Shown: positions 17,584 to 25,983 of the stretch, piece by piece
How positions within the stretch are numbered: position 1 is the first letter of the stretch
Layout: each line of letters begins with the position of its first letter
NCBI GenBank assembly: GCA_005116895.1
Contig: SWDO01000014.1
Coordinates: forward strand, 60,770 to 114,188
Source: Nitrospira sp.
GTDB taxonomy: Bacteria; Nitrospirota; Nitrospiria; Nitrospirales; Nitrospiraceae
Reading direction: 5' to 3'
Length of the DNA stretch: 53,419 nt
Notes under the pieces: model-generated
Databases searched by the model: none
Told to the model about the DNA's origin: nothing
What the model saw: the letters and a program-made list of their open reading frames with translations, nothing else
Position numbers and translations under genes: made by a program

Positions 17584-18895
17584 ACGGCTTCTGACAAGTT
17601 TTCAGAATATCTTTAAGATCCCCGAGCTGCGTACTCGTGTTCTTTTTACGCTTGGGATGCTCGTCGTATACCGAGTCGGGTCTCATATACCGACTCCTGG
17701 TATCAACGGTGAAGCCCTTTCCGAGTTTTTGCAGAAACAGGGGGGGGCCTTGCTTGGGTTTCTCGATATTTTTTCAGGCGGATCCCTGTCCCGCCTGACG
17801 ATCTTTGCGCTGGGTATCATGCCATACATCAGCGCATCGATCATCCTGCAATTATTGACGGTCGTTGTCCCTCATTTGACCAAATTAGCCAAGGAGGGGG
17901 AGCGTGGCCGCAAGAAAATTATTCAGTATACCCGGTTCGGGACGATCGGTATCGCTCTGATTCAGGGGTTTGGGATTGCGGTTGGGTTAGAACAAATGAA
18001 TCAGGGCGCGTTCGTGCTGCATGCCGGATGGGGATTCCGTCTCATGACGGTCATTACACTGACGGCTGGCACGGGTTTTTTGATGTGGCTCGGTGAACAG
18101 ATCACCGAGCGAGGAATTGGCAACGGTATCTCACTAATCATTTTTGCTGGTATTGTAGCCAGGCTTCCTGCGGCCGTGGCGCAGACCTATAATTTATATG
18201 AAATTGGCCAGCTTAATGCGTTTTTATTAATTGCCTTGGCGCTCTTAATGATCTGCGTTGTCGCCGCAATCGTTTTTTTAGAAAGTGGCCGGCGAAAAAT
18301 ATCCGTACAGTATGCAAAACGGGTGATTGGTCGACGGGTCTATGGTGGGCAGAGCACACACATTCCTTTGAAAATTAATACGGCTGGGGTCATTCCTCCT
18401 ATATTCGCCTCATCGATCATCGCGTTTCCTGCAACCATTGCCGGTTTTTTCGAAACCCCATGGGTGAAATCGATCGGAGATCAGCTGGCTCCTGGCTCGC
18501 TGTTATACACATTGATGTATGTGGGATTAATTCTCTTTTTCTGTTTCTTCTACACGGCGGTCGTCCTGAACCCCGTTGATATGGCCGATAACATGAAAAA
18601 GTACGGAGGGTTTATTCCTGGGATTCGGCCTGGGCAACGAACCTCAGACTATATCTACAACGTCTTAACCAAGATTACATTTGCTGGTGCCATCTATTTG
18701 GCCATTGTCTGTGTGATTCCTGAATTGTTGATTTACAAGCTGAATGTTCCATTTTATTTTGGTGGCACCTCCCTGTTAATTGTCATTGGCGTGGGACTGG
18801 ATACGGCCCAGCAAATTGAATCCCATATGTTGATGCGGAATTATGATGGGTTCTTGGGTAAGGGGATGGCTCCACTGCGCGGGAGAAGCGGCTAA
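17576..18895 (+). CDS. secY: protein translocase subunit SecY
   Basis: The 439-residue product is the pore-forming subunit of the inner-membrane Sec translocon, with ten hydrophobic segments. Recognisable motifs are FQNIFKIPELRTRVLFTL at the start, the HIPTPGIN segment, the plug region FSGGSLSRLTIFALGIMPYI, GNGISLIIFAGI, and the cytoplasmic loop PVDMADNMKKYGGFIPGIRP with the conserved GxRPG. I place the start at GTG 17576, which lies inside rplO; the frame stays open further upstream but those residues do not resemble SecY. Confidence 0.95.
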   Translation: MLERLLTSFQNIFKIPELRTRVLFTLGMLVVYRVGSHIPTPGINGEALSEFLQKQGGALLGFLDIFSGGSLSRLTIFALGIMPYISASIILQLLTVVVPHLTKLAKEGERGRKKIIQYTRFGTIGIALIQGFGIAVGLEQMNQGAFVLHAGWGFRLMTVITLTAGTGFLMWLGEQITERGIGNGISLIIFAGIVARLPAAVAQTYNLYEIGQLNAFLLIALALLMICVVAAIVFLESGRRKISVQYAKRVIGRRVYGGQSTHIPLKINTAGVIPPIFASSIIAFPATIAGFFETPWVKSIGDQLAPGSLLYTLMYVGLILFFCFFYTAVVLNPVDMADNMKKYGGFIPGIRPGQRTSDYIYNVLTKITFAGAIYLAIVCVIPELLIYKLNVPFYFGGTSLLIVIGVGLDTAQQIESHMLMRNYDGFLGKGMAPLRGRSG

Positions 18896-18899
18896 AATC

Positions 18900-19556
18900 A
18901 TGCGCCTTGTATTTCTCGGTGCTCCTGGTGTTGGCAAAGGCACACAGGCTGATAAGGCTGCTGTTTACTATCGTATACGAAAGATTTCGACAGGGGATTT
19001 GCTTCGAGAGGCGGTTCGGATTCAGTCACCTCTGGGTTGTGAAGCGAAAGAACATATGGATCAGGGAAGATTGGTCCCTGATTCGGTTGTCATAGGGCTT
19101 GTGCTGGAGAGGTTGGCAGATCCTTCATGCGCAAGTGGTTTTATTCTCGATGGGTTTCCACGGACGGTTCCTCAGGCAGACGCGCTTGGCAAGGTGCTGG
19201 TTGATCGCAGTCTTCCGCTGGATCGAGTGATTAACTTTAGGGTTTCTCGAGAAGAAATAGTGAAGCGCCTGAGTGGGCGTCGGAGTTGTCCAAAGTGTCA
19301 GGCGACGTATCACCTCGAGTTCGCCCCATCAAAGAGCGGTGATCTCTGTGAGCGCTGCGGAGAACCGTTGATTCAGCGAAGTGACGATCAGCGAGAGGCG
19401 ATTGAGATGCGTCTCCGTGTGTACGAAGAGCAGACAGCGCCGTTAATAGACTTTTATGAGAAGCGGCAGGTATTGTCGCACCTTAACGGTGCCGAGGCGG
19501 TTGACGCGGTACACCACAATCTCGTGAAAGTACTCGCGACACCTCAGACGGCATGA
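18900..19556 (+). CDS. adk: adenylate kinase, zinc-lid form
   Basis: Adk converts ATP and AMP to two ADP. The 218-residue product has Walker A GAPGVGKGTQ at 7-16, the AMP-binding STGDLLREA near 30, LDGFPRT near 83-89, and a lid with four cysteines at 130, 133, 150 and 153, the zinc-binding long form. It starts 4 bases after the secY stop and ends overlapping map. The long in-frame reading into secY is not Adk-like. Confidence 0.96.
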   Translation: MRLVFLGAPGVGKGTQADKAAVYYRIRKISTGDLLREAVRIQSPLGCEAKEHMDQGRLVPDSVVIGLVLERLADPSCASGFILDGFPRTVPQADALGKVLVDRSLPLDRVINFRVSREEIVKRLSGRRSCPKCQATYHLEFAPSKSGDLCERCGEPLIQRSDDQREAIEMRLRVYEEQTAPLIDFYEKRQVLSHLNGAEAVDAVHHNLVKVLATPQTA

Positions 19557-20311
19557 TCATTCTGAAAACGCCCGCCGAGATCGCGGTGATGGCAGAGGCG
19601 TCAAGAGTGGTGGCTGAGGCACTAGCGATTGTGAAGAAAGCGGTCTGTTTCGGTATCAGCACGGATGAGCTGGACCGGATTGCCGAGGAGGCTATACGGG
19701 CGAGGGGAGCGATTCCGGCATTCAAAGGCTACCGGAACTTTCCAAAAACCCTCTGTGCATCTGTGAACGAGCAGGTCGTTCACGGTATCCCTTCGAAGAG
19801 GAAGCTCAAGGATGGGGATATCATCGGACTTGATCTCGGTGCTATTGTGGGTGGGTTCTATGGGGATTCAGCAGTCACAGTGGCGGTTGGTCGGATCTCA
19901 GAGGAGACGGCAAAGTTGGTTCAGGTGACGGAAGAGGCGCTCTATCTCGGGATCAAGCAGGCGGTGGTCGGCAACCGTCTGACGGACATCTCGAATGCTG
20001 TGCAGCAACATGTTGAGTCTGCCGGTTTTTCAGTGGTGACCGAGTTTGTGGGGCATGGGATTGGCCGGCAGCTGCATGAAGAGCCTCAAGTCCCCAACTA
20101 TGGGAAGCCTGGTCAGGGGCCTCGATTGCAACCAGGTATGGTCTTGGCGATCGAACCAATGGTGAATATGGGTCGGAGTGCCGTTCGTGTGCTTGCGGAT
20201 AGGTGGACCGCGGTCACGGTAGATGGGAGTCTATCTGCCCACTTTGAACATACGATCGCCATCCAGCCCAGCGGGGCGCCTCGCGTTTTAAGTCAATCGG
20301 AGAAGACCTAG
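19553..20311 (+). CDS. map: methionine aminopeptidase, type I
   Basis: The enzyme removes the initiator methionine from new proteins. The 252-residue sequence carries the metal ligands of the pita-bread fold: the two Asp in GLDLGAIVGGFYGDSAVTV, the His in GHGIGRQLHEEP, Glu in AIEPMVN and Glu in HFEHTIAI. NEQVVHGIP near residue 73 is also typical. It overlaps adk by ATGA, and infA follows after 32 bases. Confidence 0.96.
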   Translation: MIILKTPAEIAVMAEASRVVAEALAIVKKAVCFGISTDELDRIAEEAIRARGAIPAFKGYRNFPKTLCASVNEQVVHGIPSKRKLKDGDIIGLDLGAIVGGFYGDSAVTVAVGRISEETAKLVQVTEEALYLGIKQAVVGNRLTDISNAVQQHVESAGFSVVTEFVGHGIGRQLHEEPQVPNYGKPGQGPRLQPGMVLAIEPMVNMGRSAVRVLADRWTAVTVDGSLSAHFEHTIAIQPSGAPRVLSQSEKT

Positions 20312-20343
20312 GTTAGGTTACACAGGAAAGAATACAGAAGGAC

Positions 20344-20562
20344 GTGGCAAAAGAAGATATTATTGAAGTCCAGGGCTCGGTAGCAGAAACGCTTCCTAAC
20401 GCCATGTTTCGGGTCAAGCTGGATAATGGCCATGTCATACTGGCTCACATCTCAGGGAAAATGCGGATGCATTTTATCCGCATCCTTCCCGGCGATAAGG
20501 TCACGGTGGAAATGTCACCATACGATTTGACCAGGGGCCGAATTACCTATCGCTTTAAGTAA
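20344..20562 (+). CDS. infA: translation initiation factor IF-1
   Basis: IF-1 (72 residues) occupies the 30S A site during initiation. The sequence is typical throughout: [40 protein letters not shown] and [18 protein letters not shown]. It starts with GTG at 20344 after AAGGAC. Confidence 0.97.
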   Translation: MAKEDIIEVQGSVAETLPNAMFRVKLDNGHVILAHISGKMRMHFIRILPGDKVTVEMSPYDLTRGRITYRFK

Positions 20563-20580
20563 CGGGAGTGGCGAATTGTT

Positions 20581-20694
20581 ATGAAGGTCAAATCATCAGT
20601 GAAGCCTATATGTGCCAAATGCAAGGTTGTGCGTCGTTGTGGGGTGGTGCGAATTTTGTGTAAGAATCCACGTCATAAGCAGCGGCAGGGATAG
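20581..20694 (+). CDS. rpmJ: 50S ribosomal protein L36
   Basis: A 37-residue reading frame from ATG 20581 gives [19 protein letters not shown] and ends in [10 protein letters not shown]. Zinc ligands are C11, C14, C27 and H32, so this is the zinc-containing form. It stands in its conserved place between infA and rpsM and is too short for default gene calling in some pipelines. Confidence 0.95.
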   Translation: MKVKSSVKPICAKCKVVRRCGVVRILCKNPRHKQRQG

Positions 20695-20724
20695 CCACAG
20701 GAATAATGTGGAGTTTCGAACGGT

Positions 20725-20765
20725 CACTGTTAATCGCAGCGCTGCTACAGCAGGCTCAAACAGTG
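20725..20765 (+). promoter_or_regulatory. nested hairpin in the leader of rpsM
   Basis: The 116-base rpmJ-rpsM spacer contains the outer pair CACTGTT (20725-20731) and AACAGTG (20759-20765). Inside it AGC-CTGC (20738-20745, G20741 bulged) pairs with GCAG-GCT (20750-20756) around a TACA loop. Its position before rpsM matches that of the S4-controlled alpha-operon leader of other bacteria, but I cannot show that it is the same element. Confidence 0.4.
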
Positions 20766-20810
20766 AAGTAGTTGATGCTCTAGTGCTCAGTACTTATATC
20801 GGGAGGGAGA

Positions 20811-21209
20811 ATGGCACGTATTGCTGGCATCGATTTGCCACGAAATAAGCGAACGGATATCGGGCTCTGCTACATCTATGGAATTGGACGTATGTCGGCT
20901 CGGAAGATTCTCAGTGAAGCGGGGATCGATGGCGCGGTCAGGATTAATGACCTGAGCGAAGATAAGATCGTCAAGTTACGTGAAATCATTGAGCGAGATT
21001 ACCGAGTTGAAGGAGACCTCCGCAAAGAAGTATCCCTGAATATCAAGCGGCTGATTGACACGGGGACCTATCGAGGGTTGCGTCATCGCAAAGGCCTGCC
21101 TGTCCGCGGACAGCGAACCAAGACCAATGCTCGGACACGGAAGGGGCGGCGTGCGGGCGTCAGTAGCAAGCCGAGATCGACGATGACCAAAGGGGCCTCA
21201 AGCACCTAG
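20811..21209 (+). CDS. rpsM: 30S ribosomal protein S13
   Basis: S13 (132 residues) bridges the 30S head to the 50S subunit. It has [31 protein letters not shown] and the C-terminal [20 protein letters not shown] with a basic tail. A GGGAGGGAG ribosome site precedes the ATG. Confidence 0.97.
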   Translation: MARIAGIDLPRNKRTDIGLCYIYGIGRMSARKILSEAGIDGAVRINDLSEDKIVKLREIIERDYRVEGDLRKEVSLNIKRLIDTGTYRGLRHRKGLPVRGQRTKTNARTRKGRRAGVSSKPRSTMTKGASST

Positions 21210-21236
21210 TCTGTTGAAACAGCCGGAGGAGTTCGC

Positions 21237-21620
21237 ATGAGCATCAAAAAAGGAAAAAAGAAAGAACGTCGGATTGTTCAGAGTGGCGTGGCCCATGTCC
21301 AAGCGTCATTCAATAATACAATTGTGACGATCACTGACATGAGTGGAAACACGGTGGTCTGGGCAAGTGCCGGCAATCAAGGGTTCAAAGGATCACGAAA
21401 GAGCACCCCCTTTGCTGCTCAGCGTGCTGGAGAGGCTGCAGCGCGAAAAGCTATGGAAAGTGGGATGCGGCAAATCGATGTCTATGTGAATGGGCCTGGT
21501 TCTGGTCGAGAATCAGCGATCCGTTCCCTTCAAGGAGCGGGCTTGCGAATTAATCTAATTCGCGATGTCACGCCAATTCCGCATAATGGGTGTCGACCTC
21601 CCAAACGGCGGCGCGTGTGA
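21237..21620 (+). CDS. rpsK: 30S ribosomal protein S11
   Basis: S11 (127 residues) lies on the 30S platform near mRNA. Signatures are [36 protein letters not shown] and the C-terminal [18 protein letters not shown]. It follows rpsM after 27 bases, with CGGAGGAG just upstream of the ATG. Confidence 0.97.
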   Translation: MSIKKGKKKERRIVQSGVAHVQASFNNTIVTITDMSGNTVVWASAGNQGFKGSRKSTPFAAQRAGEAAARKAMESGMRQIDVYVNGPGSGRESAIRSLQGAGLRINLIRDVTPIPHNGCRPPKRRRV

Positions 21621-21707
21621 TTTTTTCGATGGATGCTCAGAGAGTCTGGGCGAGATCGCAAGGCCTGTTGTTAGTGAGTCAGTAAGTTCTATTGCGAGGA
21701 GGAAGCA

Positions 21708-22334
21708 GTGGCAAAGTATCGTGGTCCAGTCTGTCGGTTGTGTCGGCGAGAAGGGGAGAAACTTTTTCTCAAGGGCACGCGCTGTATGACGGAAAAGTGC
21801 GCGATCGAACGCAGGAGTTATCCGCCGGGTCAACATGGGCAGGGGCGACAGCGAACCTCTGACTATAGTCTCCAGTTGCGGGAAAAACAGAAGCTGCGTC
21901 GTATTTATGGACTTCAGGAATGTCAATTCCGTGGCGTCTTCGAACGCGCTGAACGACAGACTGGTGTCACGGGCGATGCCCTGTTAAGGTTGTTGGAGTG
22001 CCGCCTGGACAATGTTGCGTACCGCTTAGGGTTCGGTGCTTCGCGCAAGCAAGCTCGCCAGATGGTGAGCCATGGTCATTTCACGATCAACGGAAAGAAG
22101 ATCACGGTGGCTGGGGCACTGGTGAAGCCTGGAGATGTGATCCAGATTCGTGAACGGAGTAGAGACTTGGCCGCGTTCCAAGCGGCCTTAGAATCAGTTG
22201 ATAGTCGAGGTATTCCTGATTGGCTGGAGCTTGACAAAGGCGCGTTTAAAGGAACGGTGCGCACATTGCCGGCCAAGGAACAGATCGCATTACCAGTTAA
22301 TGAACAGATGGTCGTGGAATTGTATTCACGATAG
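21708..22334 (+). CDS. rpsD: 30S ribosomal protein S4
   Basis: S4 (208 residues) starts 16S folding and in many bacteria represses its own operon. The N-terminus has zinc-type cysteines C9, C12, C26 and C31; the S4 domain holds LECRLDNVAYRLGFGASRKQ and QMVSHGHFTINGKK. It begins with GTG at 21708 after a strong GAGGAGGAA. The 86-base spacer upstream has no clear structure. Confidence 0.96.
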   Translation: MAKYRGPVCRLCRREGEKLFLKGTRCMTEKCAIERRSYPPGQHGQGRQRTSDYSLQLREKQKLRRIYGLQECQFRGVFERAERQTGVTGDALLRLLECRLDNVAYRLGFGASRKQARQMVSHGHFTINGKKITVAGALVKPGDVIQIRERSRDLAAFQAALESVDSRGIPDWLELDKGAFKGTVRTLPAKEQIALPVNEQMVVELYSR

Positions 22335-22360
22335 TCCACGGGTCTGCGGTGCGGTCTTTG

Positions 22361-22385
22361 GACATCGGCGCTATCCGCCAATGTC
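22361..22385 (+). promoter_or_regulatory. hairpin in the rpsD-rpoA spacer
   Basis: GACAT (22361-22365) and GGCG (22367-22370) pair with CGCC (22376-22379) and ATGTC (22381-22385), leaving one C/A mismatch and a CTATC loop. Only TTAG follows, so it is not a strong terminator; an attenuator or an RNA processing site is possible. Confidence 0.35.
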
Positions 22386-22415
22386 TTAGTCACTCGATGG
22401 TATGGAGGGTGGGTC

Positions 22416-23414
22416 ATGATTAAAGCGATGAAAGACTTTCAGATCCCAATGCGGGTGGAAGTCGATAAGGATGCACATTCGCCCACATTTGGACGGTTCA
22501 CTACGGAAGCATTTGAGCGGGGGTTTGGCACCACGATCGGGAATGCCCTCCGTCGCATTTTGCTGTCGTCGCTCACGGGAGCTGCGGTGACCACCGTGAA
22601 GATTGAAGGGGTCGTGCACGAGTTTTCGACGATTGCAGGTGTGACGGAAGATGTTACGGCAATTATTCTGAATATTAAAAGCTTGCGGCTGGCACTCCAC
22701 ACGGATAAGCCAAAGACGATACGATTGAAAAAGAAGGGGCCTGGAGAAGCAAAGGGGTCAGATATTCTTCACGATGGCGATGTGACAATTCTGACGCCAG
22801 ATTTGCATATTGCCACCCTGGACAAGGATACGACTCTGGATATTGAGATGACTGTGAAACATGGCCGTGGTTATATGCCGGCCGAACGTAATAAGGAAGA
22901 GGGATTGCCGATTGGAGTGATTGCCATAGATTCCATCTTCTCTCCCATCAGGCGAGTCAATTTCCACGTCGAGAATGCGCGGGTCGGTCGTATGACCGAC
23001 TATGACAAACTCACGATGGAGATTTGGACCGACGGTACCATCAGCCCGCGTGATGCGCTATCTACAGGGGCTGGGATTTTGCGAGAGCATCTGGATATTT
23101 TCATCAATCCGGAAGAGCGAAACGAAGGAAAGAGCGAAGCGGGATACGAGGAATCTCATCGGGAAGTAAATAAGAATCTCTCTCGTGGCGTGAATGAGCT
23201 GGAGTTGTCCGTCCGTGCGGCCAATTGCCTGAAGAACGCGAATATCAAAACGATCGCTGATCTCGTCCAAAAATCTGAAGGGGAGATGCTCAGGACAAAG
23301 AACTTTGGGAAAAAGTCCCTCAACGAGATTAAAGAAATTCTTTCGGAGATGGGGCTTTCGTTAGGAACAAAAGTTGAGGCTTCCCCATACAATGGAAGTC
23401 CAAAACCTGAATGA
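22416..23414 (+). CDS. rpoA: DNA-directed RNA polymerase alpha subunit
   Basis: Alpha (332 residues) dimerises to start core assembly. The N-terminal domain has [20 protein letters not shown] and [17 protein letters not shown], plus [13 protein letters not shown]; the C-terminal domain holds the helix-hairpin-helix part [20 protein letters not shown] and the [18 protein letters not shown] motif that binds UP elements and activators. Length is normal, and rplQ follows after 24 bases. Confidence 0.97.
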   Translation: MIKAMKDFQIPMRVEVDKDAHSPTFGRFTTEAFERGFGTTIGNALRRILLSSLTGAAVTTVKIEGVVHEFSTIAGVTEDVTAIILNIKSLRLALHTDKPKTIRLKKKGPGEAKGSDILHDGDVTILTPDLHIATLDKDTTLDIEMTVKHGRGYMPAERNKEEGLPIGVIAIDSIFSPIRRVNFHVENARVGRMTDYDKLTMEIWTDGTISPRDALSTGAGILREHLDIFINPEERNEGKSEAGYEESHREVNKNLSRGVNELELSVRAANCLKNANIKTIADLVQKSEGEMLRTKNFGKKSLNEIKEILSEMGLSLGTKVEASPYNGSPKPE

Positions 23415-23438
23415 TGCTTTCCAATCAAGAGGACTATC

Positions 23439-23870
23439 GTGCGACATAGAAAAAAGGGACGACAACTTGGACGACAGACGAAACATCGTTGGGCGTTGTT
23501 TCGGAACTTAGTGACCTCGCTGTTAGACCAAGAGCGTATCGAGACCACGGGAGCTAAGGCTAAGGAGATACGAGGGTTTACCGACCGCATGATCACGCTT
23601 GGCAAGGAAGGTACGCTCCCTGCGCGGCGCCGAGCATTAGCCTTTATTCGCAGCAAGGCCGTTGTATCTAAGCTGTTTAGCGATGTGGCGACACGATTCA
23701 AAGATCGGCCAGGAGGATACACCAGGATCATCAAAACTCGTCGCCGCATTGGCGACGCTGCTGAAATGGTGGCCATCGAATTGGTTTCTCGGCAGGAATT
23801 AGCCACCAAGAAGAAATCCAAAGCTGACACTGCCTCGCCTGCATCCACTGATGCTGCACCTTCAGCATAG
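23439..23870 (+). CDS. rplQ: 50S ribosomal protein L17 with a C-terminal tail
   Basis: L17 is a large-subunit protein near the tunnel exit. The core [39 protein letters not shown] and [19 protein letters not shown] is standard. The 143-residue product ends in a Lys/Ala/Ser/Pro tail of about 25 residues that is absent from short L17 proteins. GTG is the start. It is the last gene of the cluster, followed by a strong terminator. Confidence 0.96.
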   Translation: MRHRKKGRQLGRQTKHRWALFRNLVTSLLDQERIETTGAKAKEIRGFTDRMITLGKEGTLPARRRALAFIRSKAVVSKLFSDVATRFKDRPGGYTRIIKTRRRIGDAAEMVAIELVSRQELATKKKSKADTASPASTDAAPSA

Positions 23871-23902
23871 TTTTTAACCCGAGTATTTCGCTATCAGTCG
23901 GA

Positions 23903-23937
23903 GACTCCCATGTGACAACACATGGGAGTCTTTTTGT
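23903..23937 (+). terminator. intrinsic terminator of the S10-spc-alpha cluster
   Basis: GACTCCCATGTG (23903-23914) and CACATGGGAGTC (23919-23930) form a perfect 12-bp stem with an ACAA loop, directly followed by TTTTTGTTT. It stands 33 bases after the rplQ stop. Confidence 0.95.
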
Positions 23938-24032
23938 TTCCACTTCCCTGGAGGACATTTACTTGACAGATTATGCATGCTACGATCGTGCCAGCCATCG
24001 GTATGAATCTATCTGGGGGAAATTCTTAGAGC

Positions 24033-24605
24033 ATGTGGGAGCTTATAGCAAGACGGGCCCTTCTCACCTTAAGTGTGTTATTAGCGACATTTCTCGGTTA
24101 TCTTCTCTTCAGAAACGCCGATTCAGCTCAGAATAGCCGCTCCCTCACTCCAGCGTCGATTGAACAAGCAGATGCCAAGATTTTGGAGTTTACCTTTACC
24201 CAATCGAAAGGGAATGTCGTCCAGTGGCAGGTGCAGGCGAAGCAGGCTCGACTATTTGAGCAAGAGAAGCGCGCTGTGCTGCGTGACGTTGCCCTCACCT
24301 TCTACGGCACTGGAGGAGATGAGGTAACCGTGCACGGGGAAGAGGGAACACTGGATACGGCGACCAAGAATTTCAGGTTGGCAAATCGCCAAACGCCCAT
24401 TGTTGTGGAGACGAGGAGCGGGTATACGATTTATACTAACCACTTGGTCTGGACGGACGAGGCACGAGAAATTCGGACCGAGGATCCTGTCCGCATGGTG
24501 GGGCATGGATTAGAGGTGAGGGGGCAAGGGCTGCTTGGGAGAATGGAATCCGAAGAATTTGAGGTGTTACAGGATGTGCATGTGGATCTGGCTTCTTCTT
24601 CTTAG
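24033..24605 (+). CDS. lptC: LPS export protein LptC
   Basis: LptC links the inner-membrane LptBFG extractor to the periplasmic LptA bridge. The 190-residue protein has one N-terminal membrane helix (about residues 8-27) and then beta-jellyroll repeats with VQWQVQAKQARLF, AVLRDVALTFYG, VTVHGEEGTLDT and YTIYTNHLVWTDEAREI segments, typical of LptC. The ATG is at 24033 and has no strong ribosome site. A TTGACA (23963) lies upstream, but I find no -10 box at the right distance. Its end overlaps lptA. Confidence 0.85.
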   Translation: MWELIARRALLTLSVLLATFLGYLLFRNADSAQNSRSLTPASIEQADAKILEFTFTQSKGNVVQWQVQAKQARLFEQEKRAVLRDVALTFYGTGGDEVTVHGEEGTLDTATKNFRLANRQTPIVVETRSGYTIYTNHLVWTDEAREIRTEDPVRMVGHGLEVRGQGLLGRMESEEFEVLQDVHVDLASSS

Positions 24606-25185
24606 TGCCTTCTGTGTCGGATCCACATCGGCAGCTCCCTCAGCGGAATCTGTGAATCTGAAGAGGAGCGTGGAGGCGTCCAGTGTCCCAACCACAATTA
24701 CCTCAAAGAAAATGACGGTCAGGAATCAAGACAGCCAGGCGATTTTTGAAGAGACGGTTGTGCTGACCCGCGGATCGCTTATCGTTCACTCGGACAAGAT
24801 GGTTGTGCTGTTTGCTTCACGAAATCATGATTCTTCCCTGCCCTCTGGAGGCGGAACTGACCACCAGAAATCCGTTGGGAATTCCTCGGTTCGCAAAGAG
24901 CACAGCGCCGTGTCGCCGATGTCGAATCGTTCCGTCCAACGTATCGAAGCGACCGGCGATGCCCATCGTGTCAAGATTAAGTATGAGAACGGTAACGCGA
25001 CGTGTCAAAAAGCCGTGTATTTCGTTGACAGAGAGAAAATCGTCTTGACGGGCGATCCCATAGCTTGGGAACGAGGCACCCAGGTCAGCGGCAAGCAAAT
25101 TACGATTTTTATGGCGGAAGAGCGGAGCGTGGTGGAAGGCGGTTCACATGTTCGCCTTGAAGATGAGGGGCCGAGTCAACCATGA
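24574..25185 (+). CDS. lptA: LPS transport periplasmic protein LptA (OstA-like)
   Basis: From ATG 24574 the 203-residue product has a signal peptide (hydrophobic [11 protein letters not shown], cleavage likely after the Ala-Ala near residue 20-21) and OstA-like beta-strand repeats: [49 protein letters not shown] and [14 protein letters not shown] poorly conserved insert of about 35 residues (near 90-125, rich in Ser and Gly) separates the repeats. It overlaps lptC and lptB. The ATG at 24580 is an alternative start. Confidence 0.85.
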   Translation: MCMWIWLLLLSAFCVGSTSAAPSAESVNLKRSVEASSVPTTITSKKMTVRNQDSQAIFEETVVLTRGSLIVHSDKMVVLFASRNHDSSLPSGGGTDHQKSVGNSSVRKEHSAVSPMSNRSVQRIEATGDAHRVKIKYENGNATCQKAVYFVDREKIVLTGDPIAWERGTQVSGKQITIFMAEERSVVEGGSHVRLEDEGPSQP

Positions 25186-25964
25186 CTCAGAGTATTCATG
25201 CCGAGTCTGAGGCTCTCGTCGATCCGATTGCGGTACAGCGGGGGCATTGTCTGCGCGCCACTGGGTTGGTGAAAAGTTTTCGTGGGCGCAAAGTCGTCAA
25301 GGGCGTTGCGGTCGAAGTCTATGCCGGTGAGGTGGTTGGGCTTCTCGGTCCGAATGGAGCAGGCAAGACCACAATCTTCGACATGATGGTTGGGTTGTGT
25401 CAACCCGATGAAGGGGAGATCACCTTCATCGGAGAATCCGTGACCAACTTGCCCATGTATAAACGCGCACGGCGGGGAATCGGTTACCTCCCTCAGGAAT
25501 CATCTGTTTTCCGACGACTCTCGGTTGAACATAATGTCTTGGCGATTCTTGAAATGCTAGGGTATGCTCGAAAAGAGCGAAGTCAGCGGGTGGATGTCTT
25601 GCTCAAGGAGCTAGATCTTATCCATATACGAAAGAGTATGGCCTATGCCCTCTCAGGGGGAGAGCGTCGGCGCTTGGAAATCACGCGTGCGCTAGCGGCG
25701 ACACCGTCCTTCATGCTGTTGGATGAACCGTTTGCTGGGATCGATCCAATCGCTGTTGCGGATATTCAGCAGATCATCACGCGCTTGAAAGAAAAAGGGA
25801 TCGGCATATTGATTACCGATCACAATGTACAGGAAACGCTTTCAATCGTTGATCGTGCCTACATCATCAATGAAGGATTGATCTTAGAGGCGGGGTCTCC
25901 TGAAGCTATAGTGCAGAGTCCAACGGCTCGGGCCGTTTATCTTGGGGAACAGTTCAAGTTGTAG
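25182..25964 (+). CDS. lptB: LPS export ABC transporter ATP-binding protein LptB
   Basis: LptB powers LPS extraction with LptF and LptG, which are not in this window. The 260-residue ATPase has Walker [11 protein letters not shown]-loop [14 protein letters not shown], signature LSGGERRR, Walker [14 protein letters not shown] and switch His in [11 protein letters not shown]. It is about 20 residues longer at the N-terminus than most LptB. Its ATG overlaps the lptA stop. Confidence 0.95.
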   Translation: MTQSIHAESEALVDPIAVQRGHCLRATGLVKSFRGRKVVKGVAVEVYAGEVVGLLGPNGAGKTTIFDMMVGLCQPDEGEITFIGESVTNLPMYKRARRGIGYLPQESSVFRRLSVEHNVLAILEMLGYARKERSQRVDVLLKELDLIHIRKSMAYALSGGERRRLEITRALAATPSFMLLDEPFAGIDPIAVADIQQIITRLKEKGIGILITDHNVQETLSIVDRAYIINEGLILEAGSPEAIVQSPTARAVYLGEQFKL

Positions 25965-25983
25965 AAGAGTAGCAGGGGCATTG

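Noticed and set aside
23156..23848. Minus-strand frame of 230 codons opposite rpoA and rplQ
   Set aside because: It is a shadow of two highly conserved genes and has no family resemblance.
23963..23968. TTGACA upstream of lptC as a promoter
   Set aside because: The nearest -10-like TACGAT is only 12 bases away and no box lies at 16-18 bases, so I did not call it.
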